A DNA stretch of 44,713 nucleotides from an uncultured Aquimarina sp. Its GTDB lineage: Bacteria > Bacteroidota > Bacteroidia > Flavobacteriales > Flavobacteriaceae. The DNA lies in NCBI GenBank assembly GCA_947495425.1, contig CANLYR010000038.1:1-44713 (forward strand), given 5' to 3'. Numbering within the stretch: the stretch's first letter is position 1; every line of letters starts with the position of its first letter. Positions 9,190 to 18,442 of the stretch are shown here, piece by piece. The notes under the pieces are model-generated. The model ran no database searches, had not been told where the DNA came from, and worked only from the letters and a program-made list of their open reading frames with translations. The position numbers were made by a program, and so were the translations under genes.

Positions 9190-10803
9190 ATGAGCAAAAA
9201 ATTGAATATGGTATTGATCACTACAATGTTACTACTTCTGGTAATTAGTTGTGCAAAAAAAGGATCAATAACTGGTGGTCCTAAAGATGAAACACCTCCT
9301 GTTTTTATTAAGGCCATGCCTCCTGATTTCTCTACAAATTTTGATAACGATGAGATTCGTATTTATTTTGATGAGTACATAAAATTAAATGATCCTCAAA
9401 AACAGATTATCGTATCTCCACCCATGGATCCTAAGCCTACGATTACTCCTCTTGGAGGAGCCAGTAAATATATAAAAATTGAATTCTTAGACACCTTGCT
9501 AGAAAACACAACTTATAGTATCAATTTTGGAGAAAGTGTAGTCGACAATAACGAAAGCAACCCTAATCCTTTTTACCGATATGTATTTTCTACAGGAGAT
9601 TTTCTGGATTCGCTAAGCATTAGAGGAACTATTGCTGATGCCATACAAAAAGAAGTTGATGCCAATATTACCATTGCTTTGTACGAAATTGATGAAGACT
9701 ATTCTGACTCTTTGGTGTATAAAACCGTTCCGCGATACGTTACGAATACGCTAGATACTACGACTTTTAACTTTTATAACTTAAAAGAAGGAAAATTCAA
9801 GCTTATTGCCTTGAAAGACGCTTCAAACAATTATAAATACGAACCCAAGCTCGATAAAATTGGGTTTTATGAAGAGGTTGTTACATTACCTGACGATACG
9901 GCTAAAGTTTTTAATCTTACCTTATTTAAAGAAGTTTTGGATTTTAAAGCATTAAAACCGAAGCAAGTGTCAAAAAACGAATTTGTTTTTCCTTATGAAG
10001 GAAATGCAGATAGCATGAAGATAAAATTATTGAGTAAAGCCCCTAATGATTTAAAAACTCAAATTTTCCCAGATAAAGAAAAAGACACATTGCACTATTG
10101 GTTTAAACCTTTTTTTGAAGCAGATTCATTAATTTTTGAAGTAACAAACTCAAAAAACTATAGGGATACGCTGATTACCAGATTTAAAGATCAATATAAA
10201 GATTCTCTAGAAGTTTCATCAACATTTAACTCTAGTTTACCTCTTAATAAAAACTTTACTTTTTCGGCAAGTACACCATTGGACAATATTAACAAAAACA
10301 AGATTACACTTACAGACAAAGATACTATTGCTGTACCTTTTTCTATAGCATTAGATAGATTGAGAAATGAGGCGCAAATTGATTTTGAAAAAGGAGAGAG
10401 CAATGGGTATTCCTTAACTTTTTTGCCCGAAGCAATTACCGATTTTGTCGGTAACGTTAATGACACCATATCATTTAACCTAAGAACAAAGAAATTAGCA
10501 GACTACGGCACAGTTTTTCTTACACTCGAAAACGTAGAAGCCTACCCTGTTTTGGTTCAGATCATTACTGAAAAAGAAGATGTAATCTCTGAGCAAGTTG
10601 CTACTAAGCAAGAAACATTAACTTTTGATTATCTAGATCCTGCAAAATATCTTATTCGGGTTATTTTTGACACGAATCAAAATGGCAAATGGGATACTGG
10701 TAATTTCTTAAAAGGCATACAACCTGAGGATGTACGTTACTTTCCAGAACCGATTGATGTGAGAGCGAATTGGGAGATAAAACAGACATTTATCTTAGAG
10801 TAA
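9190..10803 (+). CDS. Ig-like domain lipoprotein (Big_5/SbsA type)
   Basis: The 537-residue protein starts with a lipoprotein signal (LLLLVISC; Cys21 lipidated). An Ig-like domain follows at about 35-140, with the family opening TPPVFIKAMPPDFSTNF and EIRIYFDEYIKL. The rest is beta-rich and includes a phrase seen in many flavobacterial homologues, DTNQNGKWDTGNF, near the C terminus. It is probably a surface or periplasmic lipoprotein of unknown ligand; no catalytic motif is visible. Its stop codon overlaps the end of the convergent nitrilase gene by 9 bp, so neither gene has room for a separate terminator. Confidence 0.85.
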   Translation: MSKKLNMVLITTMLLLLVISCAKKGSITGGPKDETPPVFIKAMPPDFSTNFDNDEIRIYFDEYIKLNDPQKQIIVSPPMDPKPTITPLGGASKYIKIEFLDTLLENTTYSINFGESVVDNNESNPNPFYRYVFSTGDFLDSLSIRGTIADAIQKEVDANITIALYEIDEDYSDSLVYKTVPRYVTNTLDTTTFNFYNLKEGKFKLIALKDASNNYKYEPKLDKIGFYEEVVTLPDDTAKVFNLTLFKEVLDFKALKPKQVSKNEFVFPYEGNADSMKIKLLSKAPNDLKTQIFPDKEKDTLHYWFKPFFEADSLIFEVTNSKNYRDTLITRFKDQYKDSLEVSSTFNSSLPLNKNFTFSASTPLDNINKNKITLTDKDTIAVPFSIALDRLRNEAQIDFEKGESNGYSLTFLPEAITDFVGNVNDTISFNLRTKKLADYGTVFLTLENVEAYPVLVQIITEKEDVISEQVATKQETLTFDYLDPAKYLIRVIFDTNQNGKWDTGNFLKGIQPEDVRYFPEPIDVRANWEIKQTFILE

Positions 10804-11577
10804 CTTAAAATCGTCCCTATCATTTAGAAAAGGAAGTTTCTCTCTGGTTTCCAGAATATGAGACTTAACTAACGTTGTGTATAAAATTGTTTCTTCTTCG
10901 ATAGGATTTTCTTTCAGAACTGAATTTCCGAGGACATCATACACTGCAGAGTGACCATTATATTGGTATCCTTTACCATCTATACCAATACGATTTACTC
11001 CTATACAATAACACATATTTTCGATAGCTCTTGCTTTTAATAGTGTATCCCAGGCATTAATTCTTGGTTTTGGCCAACTTGCCACATACAACAATACATC
11101 ATATCCAGAAGTATTTCTTGCCCAAACCGGAAATCTAAGATCATAACAGACCAGAAGTTTAATGTCCCAGCCTCTGTATTCAACAATTACCTCATCTTGT
11201 CCTGCAGTAAATACTTCTTGTTCTCTGGCCAGGGTAAATAGCTGATGTTTATCATACACCTTAAAAGTACCATCAGGAAACATAAAAATTAAACGATTAT
11301 AATAGTTCCCATCTTCTACGATAATCAGACTCCCTGTGATCGCACAATGCTTATCCTTTGCCGTTTGTGATAGCCATTTCAAGGTTTCGCCATTCATAGT
11401 TTCTGCCATTTCAGCAGCATTCATGGTAAACCCAGTGTTAAACATTTCGGGCAATACAATAAGATCGACATCTTGAGTTACAGCATTTATTTTTTGAGTG
11501 AAATTTTCTCGATTTTTAAGAGCATTCTCCCAAACTAAATCAGACTGAATAAGTGCTATATTTAAAGTTAGTTTCAT
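10795..11577 (-). CDS. Nitrilase-superfamily amidohydrolase, omega-amidase (YafV) type
   Basis: The 260-residue protein carries the carbon-nitrogen hydrolase triad: Glu44 in LPEMFNTGF, Lys110 in YDKHQLF and Cys144 in VCYDLRFPVW. The NTGF after the Glu and the KHQLF phrase are typical of the YafV/omega-amidase branch, which hydrolyses alpha-ketoglutaramate and alpha-ketosuccinamate to the keto-acid plus ammonia, a repair step after glutamine transamination. Length fits the branch. The gene overlaps the upstream lipoprotein gene tail to tail by 9 bp and is divergent from ileS. Superfamily certain, substrate inferred. Confidence 0.9.
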   Translation of the reverse strand: MKLTLNIALIQSDLVWENALKNRENFTQKINAVTQDVDLIVLPEMFNTGFTMNAAEMAETMNGETLKWLSQTAKDKHCAITGSLIIVEDGNYYNRLIFMFPDGTFKVYDKHQLFTLAREQEVFTAGQDEVIVEYRGWDIKLLVCYDLRFPVWARNTSGYDVLLYVASWPKPRINAWDTLLKARAIENMCYCIGVNRIGIDGKGYQYNGHSAVYDVLGNSVLKENPIEEETILYTTLVKSHILETREKLPFLNDRDDFKLL

Positions 11578-11728
11578 GACTTAAAAATACTCAAATCTAT
11601 CCAAGAAAAAGCAATTAAGAAAATTTTATAGGTTTCAGTAAAATGACTACTATCAATTTAGGTGGGTTACCCTCATCATTTTTCAATAAAATTCTTATTT
11701 TCGCAGACCTAATAGAAAGAACGATCAA

Positions 11729-14700
11729 ATGAGCACGAAGTTTCCTGAATATAAAGGACTTGACTTACCAAAAGTAGCTGACGAAATACTAGAATTTTGG
11801 AAGCAAAATAACATCTTTGAAAAAAGTATTAGTGAGCGTGACGGAGCAGAACCTTATGTATTTTTTGAAGGTCCTCCTTCAGCAAATGGACTCCCTGGTA
11901 TTCATCATGTAATGGCTCGTGCGATTAAAGATATTTTTTGTCGCTATAAAACTCAAAAAGGATATCAGGTAAAACGTAAAGCTGGATGGGATACTCATGG
12001 ACTTCCTGTAGAGCTTGGTGTTGAAAAAGAATTAGGAATTACCAAAGAAGATATTGGTAAAAAAATTACTGTAGAAGAATATAATGAAGCCTGTAAAAAG
12101 GCTGTGATGCGCTATACCGATATCTGGAACGATCTTACCGAAAAAATAGGATATTGGGTAGATATGGAGGATCCATACATTACCTACAAATCCAAATATA
12201 TGGAGAGTGTCTGGTGGCTATTATCACAAATCTATAAGAAAGGATTACTGTATAAAGGATATACCATTCAACCCTACTCTCCCAAAGCTGGTACAGGATT
12301 AAGCTCTCATGAACTTAATCAACCCGGTACGTATCAGGATGTAACGGATACTACTGTTGTAGCACAATTTAGAGCTAAAGAAGATACTTTGCCTTCATTC
12401 TTACAAAATATAGAAGGAGACATTTATTTCTTAGCCTGGACGACCACTCCCTGGACATTACCGTCAAATACGGCATTAACTGTGGGCCCTAAAATTGATT
12501 ATGTTCTAGTCAAAACATTCAATCAATATACCTTTGAGCCAACCAATGTCATTTTGGCTAAAAACTTAGTTGGAAAACAATTCTCAGGAAAATTTACACA
12601 AGTCGAAACTGAAGGAGAGTTAAGTGCTTTTAAAGAAGGAGATAAAAAAATTCCTTATACTATTCTTAAAGAATGTAAAGGAGCAGATTTGGTAGAAGTG
12701 CGTTATGAGCAATTACTCGATTATGTGCAGCCATTTCATAATCCAGAAAACGCTTTTAGAGTCATTGCTGGTGACTTTGTGACTACCGATGACGGAACAG
12801 GAATTGTGCATACCTCTCCAACCTTTGGGGCAGATGATGCCTTTGTAGCCAAACAAGCAAAGCCAGAAATCCCGGCAATGCTTGTTAAAGATGAACATGA
12901 TAATCTAGTGCCAACGGTTGATCTACAAGGTAGATTTATTAAGCAATTGGGTGATCTTGGCGGTAAGTATGTGAAAAATGAATATTATGATGATGGCGAG
13001 GCCCCAGACAAATCGGTTGATGTAGAGCTAGCAATCAAACTTAAGACTGAAAACAAAGCGTTTAAAGTAGAAAAATACGTGCACAGCTACCCTAATTGCT
13101 GGCGTACAGATAAACCAATACTGTATTATCCTTTGGATTCATGGTTTATCAAAGTTACAGACTTCAAAGATCGTATGCACGAGCTTAATCTTGGTATCAA
13201 CTGGAAACCCAAAGCAACAGGCGAGGGACGTTTTGGAAACTGGCTTGCCAATGCAAATGACTGGAACTTATCCCGATCTCGTTTCTGGGGTATACCACTA
13301 CCGATTTGGAGAACAGAAGATGGAAAAGAAGAAATCATTATTGGTTCTGTAGAGGAGCTAAGAACAGAGATGACTAAAGCAATTGAAGCTGGTGTGCTAG
13401 AATCTGATGTATTTGCTGATTTTGTTGTTGGAGATATGAGTGAGGATAATTACGAAAGAATTGATCTTCATAAAAATATAGTAGACCAAATCACCTTAGT
13501 TTCTCCTACTGGTAAGGCCATGAAACGCGAGAGTGATCTAATTGATGTCTGGTTTGATTCTGGATCAATGCCCTATGCACAATGGCATTATCCGTTTGAA
13601 AATAAGGAAAAAGTAGAATCCGGCGAAGGGAAGGCAGATTTTATTGCCGAAGGTGTAGACCAAACTAGAGGATGGTTTTATACGTTACATGCAATCGCAA
13701 CTATGATATTTGACGATGTAGCTTATAAGAATGTGGTTTCTAACGGTCTTGTTCTAGATAAAAATGGGCAAAAAATGTCTAAACGATTAGGCAATGCAGC
13801 TGATCCATTCGAAACCCTAAAAGCCTATGGACCTGATGCCACAAGATGGTATATGATAAGCAATGCAAATCCCTGGGATAACTTAAAATTTGATATAGAA
13901 GGAATTGCAGAGGTACGTCGTAAATTTTTTGGTACGTTATATAATACCTATTCTTTCTTTACCTTATATGCCAATATCGATAACTTTGGATATACCGAAG
14001 CCGATATCCCACTAGCAGAACGTCCAGAAATTGATCGATGGATTCTTAGTGAATTGCATACGCTGATAAAGAATGTAGACGAATATTATAATGATTATGA
14101 GCCAACCAAGGCAACTAGAGCGATTTCAGATTTTGTTCAGGAAAATCTAAGTAACTGGTTTGTACGTTTAAGCAGAAGAAGATACTGGAAAGGCGATTAT
14201 CAACAAGATAAAATCTCTGCATATCAGACGTTATACACCTGTATGCTTACTGTTGCCAAATTAAGCGCCCCGGTAGCTCCATTTTTTATGGATCGACTAT
14301 ATAAAGATCTTATCAAAGGAACAGAAAAAGAAGCTTTTGAAAGTGTGCACCTAGCCCATTTTCCATCATATGATGAAACTTATGTAGACAAAGCATTAGA
14401 ACATAAAATGCAGAAAGCGCAAACCATCACATCCTTGGCGCTATCGCTACGCCAAAAAGAGAAAATCAAGGTTCGCCAGCCATTACAACGCATCATGATA
14501 CCCATACTTAATGATGCAGAGAAAAATGAGATCAATGACATCGCAGATCTTATAAAGAGCGAAGTAAATGTTAAAGAAATAGCACTTATTGACGATGCTT
14601 CAGGCATATTGGTAAAACAAATTAAACCTAATTTTAAAGCATTAGGACCTCGTTTTGGAAAAGATATGAAATTGATTGCCAATAAGATACAGGAATTCGA

Positions 14701-15133
14701 TCAGAAAACCATCAAAATTCTTGAACAAACAGGTAGTTTAGACATAGAAATTAAAGATAAAATTATTACATTAGGCACCGAAGATGTAGAGATTAGCTCT
14801 CAAGATATAGAGGGGTGGCTAGTTGCAAATTCAGGTTCTTTAACAGTTGCATTAGATGTAACAATAAGTTCTGAACTTAAAAAAGAAGGGATTGCCAGAG
14901 AACTTGTAAATAGGATTCAAAATATCCGCAAGGATAGTGGATTTGAGGTAACTGATAAAATAGAAATTGTTTTCCAGAAAAATGACACTATTCAGGAAGC
15001 CGTTGCAACTAATGAAATGTACATCAAAAATGAAACCTTAACCGAGACAATTGAATTTGCAAAAGACATAATAAACGGCACAGAAATTGCGTTTGATGAC
15101 ATTGCAACCCAATTGATAATTAAAAAACATTAA
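11729..15133 (+). CDS. ileS: Isoleucine--tRNA ligase, type 2 with altered HIGH motif
   Basis: The 1134-residue class I synthetase attaches isoleucine to tRNA-Ile. KMSKR lies at 682-686. The signature normally written HxGH reads GIHH at about 57-60, within ANGLPGIHHVMARAIKD. The editing (CP1) domain is present, with TTPWTLPSNTAL and DDGTGIVHTSP. Length and the lack of a C-terminal four-Cys zinc finger fit the eukaryote-like IleRS2 branch. It is followed by a dksA-like gene after 5 bp, so the two are probably co-transcribed. A weak -7-like TATTTTCG is at 11696-11703. Identity is certain; see findings for the motif. Confidence 0.97.
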   Translation: MSTKFPEYKGLDLPKVADEILEFWKQNNIFEKSISERDGAEPYVFFEGPPSANGLPGIHHVMARAIKDIFCRYKTQKGYQVKRKAGWDTHGLPVELGVEKELGITKEDIGKKITVEEYNEACKKAVMRYTDIWNDLTEKIGYWVDMEDPYITYKSKYMESVWWLLSQIYKKGLLYKGYTIQPYSPKAGTGLSSHELNQPGTYQDVTDTTVVAQFRAKEDTLPSFLQNIEGDIYFLAWTTTPWTLPSNTALTVGPKIDYVLVKTFNQYTFEPTNVILAKNLVGKQFSGKFTQVETEGELSAFKEGDKKIPYTILKECKGADLVEVRYEQLLDYVQPFHNPENAFRVIAGDFVTTDDGTGIVHTSPTFGADDAFVAKQAKPEIPAMLVKDEHDNLVPTVDLQGRFIKQLGDLGGKYVKNEYYDDGEAPDKSVDVELAIKLKTENKAFKVEKYVHSYPNCWRTDKPILYYPLDSWFIKVTDFKDRMHELNLGINWKPKATGEGRFGNWLANANDWNLSRSRFWGIPLPIWRTEDGKEEIIIGSVEELRTEMTKAIEAGVLESDVFADFVVGDMSEDNYERIDLHKNIVDQITLVSPTGKAMKRESDLIDVWFDSGSMPYAQWHYPFENKEKVESGEGKADFIAEGVDQTRGWFYTLHAIATMIFDDVAYKNVVSNGLVLDKNGQKMSKRLGNAADPFETLKAYGPDATRWYMISNANPWDNLKFDIEGIAEVRRKFFGTLYNTYSFFTLYANIDNFGYTEADIPLAERPEIDRWILSELHTLIKNVDEYYNDYEPTKATRAISDFVQENLSNWFVRLSRRRYWKGDYQQDKISAYQTLYTCMLTVAKLSAPVAPFFMDRLYKDLIKGTEKEAFESVHLAHFPSYDETYVDKALEHKMQKAQTITSLALSLRQKEKIKVRQPLQRIMIPILNDAEKNEINDIADLIKSEVNVKEIALIDDASGILVKQIKPNFKALGPRFGKDMKLIANKIQEFDQKTIKILEQTGSLDIEIKDKIITLGTEDVEISSQDIEGWLVANSGSLTVALDVTISSELKKEGIARELVNRIQNIRKDSGFEVTDKIEIVFQKNDTIQEAVATNEMYIKNETLTETIEFAKDIINGTEIAFDDIATQLIIKKH

Positions 15134-15138
15134 AGAAA

Positions 15139-15522
15139 ATGGCAGAAGATGTAAAAGTAAGGTACAGTGACGCTGATTTGGCGATGTTCAAGGAAATTAT
15201 CCTTGAAAAAGTGGAAAAAGCAAATAAAGATTTGGAATTACTGCAAAGTTCATATAAGAATGACGGTAATAATGGTACAGATGATACTTCACCAACCTTC
15301 AAAGCCTTTGAAGAAGGAAGTGAAACCATGTCTAAAGAAGCAAATACACAATTAGCCATACGACAAGAAAAGTTTGTGCGTGATTTAAAGAATGCATTAT
15401 TGCGTATTGAAAACAAAACGTACGGTATATGTCGTGTAACCGGAAAATTAATTAATCCAGAACGATTAAAGTTAGTTCCTCATGCAACACTAAGTATAGA
15501 GGCTAAGAATATGCAAAGTTAG
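15139..15522 (+). CDS. DksA/TraR-family regulator lacking the zinc-finger cysteines
   Basis: The 127-residue protein has the DksA layout: an N-terminal helical hairpin (about 10-95) and a C-terminal globular part with YGICRVTGKLINPERL and VPHATLSIEAK. Only one cysteine is present in the whole protein (Cys98), where classical DksA has four. The pattern is common in Bacteroidota, as I recall. The family binds RNA polymerase through the secondary channel and adjusts transcription with ppGpp. It starts 5 bp after ileS and has a clear terminator, so ileS and this gene make a unit that ends before lspA. Confidence 0.9.
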   Translation: MAEDVKVRYSDADLAMFKEIILEKVEKANKDLELLQSSYKNDGNNGTDDTSPTFKAFEEGSETMSKEANTQLAIRQEKFVRDLKNALLRIENKTYGICRVTGKLINPERLKLVPHATLSIEAKNMQS

Positions 15523-15550
15523 AAAGCAATATTCTTTTATGATTTATAAA

Positions 15551-15587
15551 AATCTTCATGAGTTTACCATTCATGGAGATTTTTTTA
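15551..15587 (+). terminator. Terminator of the ileS-dksA unit
   Basis: Arms 15551-15561 (AATCTTCATGA) and 15571-15581 (TCATGGAGATT) pair over 11 bp with one G-U, with a 9-nt loop, followed by a T run to 15586. It lies 29 bp past the dksA-like stop. Confidence 0.85.
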
Positions 15588-15660
15588 TTAAAAAAACCTG
15601 AAGTAGATCATAGAAATCAAGTGGATAGGTTTTCTCTAGAGATCATGTATTCTTTTATTC

Positions 15661-15699
15661 GATAATCCTGCCTTCAGGTAAACACAGCCAGATTTGAAC
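15661..15699 (-). repeat. Dispersed repeat, copy A (inverted relative to 24117-24154)
   Basis: Read on the minus strand, this 39-nt stretch matches the plus strand at 24117-24154 in about 33 of 38 positions with one indel. Shared blocks are TTCAAATCT, GCTGTGT, CCTGA and GCAGGATTATC. A CCTG-n4-CAGG mini-hairpin lies inside. The surrounding 15590-15860 stretch has no open frame worth calling and is more GC-rich than the flanks between about 15665 and 15760. Confidence 0.65.
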
Positions 15700-15863
15700 G
15701 CTACGATGCTCACCTCAACACCTTGCAGCCTTCCTTTAGAGTGCCTCTTGGGCATGACCAGAGATTATTTACTATTTTATGGTTTTAGTAGTAATATTAT
15801 CTAATCTTCTACACAAAATTTAGATGCAGGTACGATAAGTGTTTATAAAACAAAATAAAATAC

Positions 15864-15871
15864 TATTTTTG
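15864..15871 (+). promoter_or_regulatory. Putative -7 promoter box of lspA
   Basis: TATTTTTG matches TAnnTTTG exactly and lies 40 bp upstream of the lspA ATG. Together with the terminator at 15551 it suggests that lspA is transcribed separately from ileS. The -33 element is weak. Confidence 0.45.
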
Positions 15872-15911
15872 TCCGTCGCAGCTATTATCACTTGCACAAA
15901 TCGATATATTT

Positions 15912-16523
15912 ATGTCCTTAAAGAAATCCATTTTAGTTATATTTTTAGTCTTATTGATTGATCAAATCTCTAAAATTTATATAAAAACTCATTTTGAATT
16001 GCACGAAGTAGGGATGAATCTAGGCTGGTTTCGTATCATCTTCGTTGAAAATAAAGGAATGGCTTGGGGTTTTGAGCTCCCAGGGAGTTATGGCAAATTA
16101 GTACTTACACTTTTCAGGTTGGTTGCTATTACAGGAATAGGATACTGGCTTTATGATTCTGTTCGTAAAAACAGTCCAATGGTACTTACCTTTTGTATCG
16201 CTTTAATTTTTGCCGGAGCTTTAGGAAATATTATTGACTCCATATTTTACGGGATTCTTTTTGATGAAAGCACAAACATTAATGTCGCAAGTTTTTTACC
16301 TGAAAGTGGAGGATATGAAAGCTTATTCTATGGAAAAGTAGTTGACATGATTCAATTTACCTTCTATGACGATATTTTACCCGAATGGATACCTTTTTGG
16401 GGAGGCGAGCATTTTTCTTTCTTTGATCCTGTATTTAATATTGCTGATTCTGCAATAAGTGTTGGTGTATTTTTATTGATGGTTTTTAATAAAAAAGCTT
16501 TTCCAAAAAAAGAAACAGAATAA
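15912..16523 (+). CDS. lspA: Lipoprotein signal peptidase II
   Basis: The 203-residue inner-membrane aspartyl protease cleaves prolipoprotein signal peptides after lipidation. It has about four hydrophobic segments. The two catalytic aspartates are seen in GALGNIID (Asp109) and FNIADS (Asp179), with the conserved VENKGMAWGF near residue 45. It is longer than the Escherichia coli enzyme, with an insertion of about 40 residues between the two Asp motifs, as is usual in Bacteroidota. It serves the several lipoproteins encoded in this window. The order ileS, dksA-like, lspA is common in the phylum. Confidence 0.96.
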   Translation: MSLKKSILVIFLVLLIDQISKIYIKTHFELHEVGMNLGWFRIIFVENKGMAWGFELPGSYGKLVLTLFRLVAITGIGYWLYDSVRKNSPMVLTFCIALIFAGALGNIIDSIFYGILFDESTNINVASFLPESGGYESLFYGKVVDMIQFTFYDDILPEWIPFWGGEHFSFFDPVFNIADSAISVGVFLLMVFNKKAFPKKETE

Positions 16524-16545
16524 AATGCTACTTTTATCCCAAGTA

Positions 16546-16860
16546 CCCATACATAATCATCTAACTTGATTGGTTTAGATAGGTAATCCGAGACCATATC
16601 TATCGATTTGGCTCGCTCGATATCTATTGAATACGATAGAAGAACTTACTACATAAAGATCGATCACATCGCTTACTTTACTTCTGATTTTTGAAAATTC
16701 TTTTAGAAATTCCTATTCATCCATTGTAAGTATATTAAAATCTAAAAAATTTACTTGTGGTACTAGTGGTATTATATTAAACAGCAATACTAATTCAGAT
16801 AATCTTTTAAGTTCAACACTATTTACTCACGAACTCATCATCGATAGTACATATATTTTC
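16546..16860 (-). pseudogene. Decayed CheY-like response-regulator gene
   Basis: Three minus-strand frames together spell a receiver domain. First comes ICTIDDE (acidic pocket), with an in-frame stop soon after. The next frame gives LKRLSELVLLFNII then VNFLDFN (phosphoacceptor Asp) and MDE-stop-EFLKEFSKI, where the stop replaces the usual Trp of a GWEFL motif. It continues into IDLYVVSSSI. A third frame has RAKSIDMVSDYLSKPIKLDD, the C-terminal Lys-Pro end. At least two frameshifts and two stops make this non-functional. The right-hand end runs into the tail of lspA. No partner kinase is nearby. Confidence 0.8.
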
Positions 16861-16887
16861 TAATATAGGATAATATATTTTTGAATA

Positions 16888-17460
16888 TTAATAAGTCTTA
16901 AAAGAGTATATTTTTGAAGGAGTAATGCAAAAGTCAAGACGTATATCCGTATCAATTATATCTTCTATTTTTTTCTCTGCGGCAAAAAAAGAAAGTCCGA
17001 TTTTTATAGTATCGGGACCACACTTAGCTAAAAATTGGTCATAAAAACCTTTTCCATAACCTACACGATTACCTTTGGCATCAAAAGCCAAAAGAGGCAC
17101 AAAAACGACTTCTAATTTAGACTCAGGAATAGAAATCCCTTCGATTGGTTCAGGAATCCCCCATCTATTTGTTTTTAAGACCGTAGTATCGGTAAGTAGA
17201 ATGTGCTCTAAAGAATGCTCTTCAAAATTACTTTTAGGTATAATTACATTTTTATCTTTCCCTTGGAGGATGTGTAAGATAAATTCGGTATTGATCTCTT
17301 TTTGTTTTTGTATTGGCAAGAAAATATGGTAATATGAGTTTTCCCAAATTGGTAATTTAAGGGATTGATTGGCAATATCCATACTTAAGCTATCAATTTT
17401 TTCTTTACTTAAGCCTATTCTTAGCGTTTTGTATTTGGCCCTCAATTCTTTTTTATTCAT
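16888..17460 (-). CDS. 5-formyltetrahydrofolate cyclo-ligase
   Basis: The 190-residue enzyme converts 5-formyltetrahydrofolate to 5,10-methenyltetrahydrofolate using ATP. The family motif GNRVGYGKGFYDQFL lies near residue 130, and the N terminus MNKKELRAKY with its basic helix is typical. I use the ATG at 17460; the open frame extends 20 codons further upstream but that part overlaps the neighbouring gene and does not look like the family. The start overlaps the end of the aspartoacylase-like gene by 8 bp, which suggests translational coupling. Confidence 0.93.
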   Translation of the reverse strand: MNKKELRAKYKTLRIGLSKEKIDSLSMDIANQSLKLPIWENSYYHIFLPIQKQKEINTEFILHILQGKDKNVIIPKSNFEEHSLEHILLTDTTVLKTNRWGIPEPIEGISIPESKLEVVFVPLLAFDAKGNRVGYGKGFYDQFLAKCGPDTIKIGLSFFAAEKKIEDIIDTDIRLDFCITPSKIYSFKTY

Positions 17461-18433
17461 CCACCAATTCTTTTGTAATATGAAAAATAGCATCTCCCTG
17501 ATACACAATAGGAGCTTCATTTACATTAATTATATATCCCATATTAGTCGCCTTTACTATGTGTCTCATTTTACCATATGGATCGGTAATAGTTGCTAGA
17601 ATTTCTCCTTTGTCAACATGTTTTCCTATTGCCACTTTGATATGAAGTAATCCACTGCATTTTGCACGAACCCAGGTGCTTTTTTTGATAATGATAGTAT
17701 TTCTTTCTGACGGAGAAACTTCGAATTGTTGATGTAGCATCCCAAGGTATTGAAGAATACGCATGGTTCCCTGCACTCCTTCTCTGGCTATCTCTTTGCT
17801 ACTGCTCTGAGATTTACCCCCCTCAAACAGTAATACATCCTTACCTTTTTTAGCACACGCAGCACGATAAGAGCCTTCTAAATTTTTGGAAAAAAGTGTA
17901 AAGGGAGCGTTAAAAATTTTGGCTACCGCTACCAGGTTTTCATTTTTTGGATCTACTCTTATATGAGGTGCATTAAATCTACTTGCTCCGCCAGTATGAA
18001 AATCCAGGCAAAAATCTGCAACAGGCAAGATCTCATTAATAAACTGATAGGCAAAACGACTTGCTAAAGAACCGTTTTTGGTTCCGGGAAAAACTCTATT
18101 GAGGTCACGACCATCAGGAAAAAAACGATTCAGACTCAAAAAGCCGAAAACATTAAGCACTGGGATACAAATGATACTGCCTTTTGCCGGCTTGTTAATC
18201 TGTTTCGCAATAATTTGCCTAACTACCTCAACTCCATTGATTTCGTCTCCATGTATACCTGCAGTAATTAACACAGTCGGACCTTTTTTTTTGGATCTTT
18301 CTATAATTATCGGTATTTCTACCTTTGTTGACGTGTAGAGTTTTGCAATATTAAAATTTATGGTTGTACTTGTTCCTGGTAGAATTTTATTACCTAATAT
18401 ATGAAGGATATTTTCTTCTTTGGGTGTTGTCAT
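17453..18433 (-). CDS. Succinylglutamate desuccinylase/aspartoacylase-family zinc hydrolase
   Basis: The 326-residue protein belongs to the M14-like AstE/AspA group. Zinc ligands are visible as His61 and Glu64 (GIHGDEINGVEVV) and His146 (LDFHTGG). The substrate-side phrase RDLNRVFPG is at about 109-116. A C-terminal beta domain (about 240-326, IGKHVDKGEILATITDP) resembles a lipoyl-like barrel seen in some members. The family hydrolyses N-acyl amino acids. Its position directly downstream of rimK and a RimB-like protease suggests that its substrate may relate to RimK products, but this is inference. Confidence 0.88.
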   Translation of the reverse strand: MTTPKEENILHILGNKILPGTSTTINFNIAKLYTSTKVEIPIIIERSKKKGPTVLITAGIHGDEINGVEVVRQIIAKQINKPAKGSIICIPVLNVFGFLSLNRFFPDGRDLNRVFPGTKNGSLASRFAYQFINEILPVADFCLDFHTGGASRFNAPHIRVDPKNENLVAVAKIFNAPFTLFSKNLEGSYRAACAKKGKDVLLFEGGKSQSSSKEIAREGVQGTMRILQYLGMLHQQFEVSPSERNTIIIKKSTWVRAKCSGLLHIKVAIGKHVDKGEILATITDPYGKMRHIVKATNMGYIINVNEAPIVYQGDAIFHITKELVDE

Positions 18434-18442
18434 GTACTGTAT

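Noticed and set aside
9190..11577. Sequencing error or frameshift at the overlapping ends of the lipoprotein and nitrilase genes
   Set aside because: Both proteins keep full family length and sensible C termini. A 9-bp tail-to-tail overlap is acceptable.
11578..11728. T-box or other riboswitch upstream of ileS
   Set aside because: No T-box sequence, no specifier hairpin and no terminator or antiterminator pair are visible in the 151-bp leader region.
14380..14682. 100-codon frame antisense to ileS, and similar antisense frames in other large genes
   Set aside because: They lie wholly within well-supported genes on the other strand and show no protein-like pattern.
16364..16597. 77-codon minus-strand open frame across the end of lspA
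   Set aside because: Only its first 20 or so residues make sense, as the tail of the response-regulator pseudogene. The rest is antisense to lspA.
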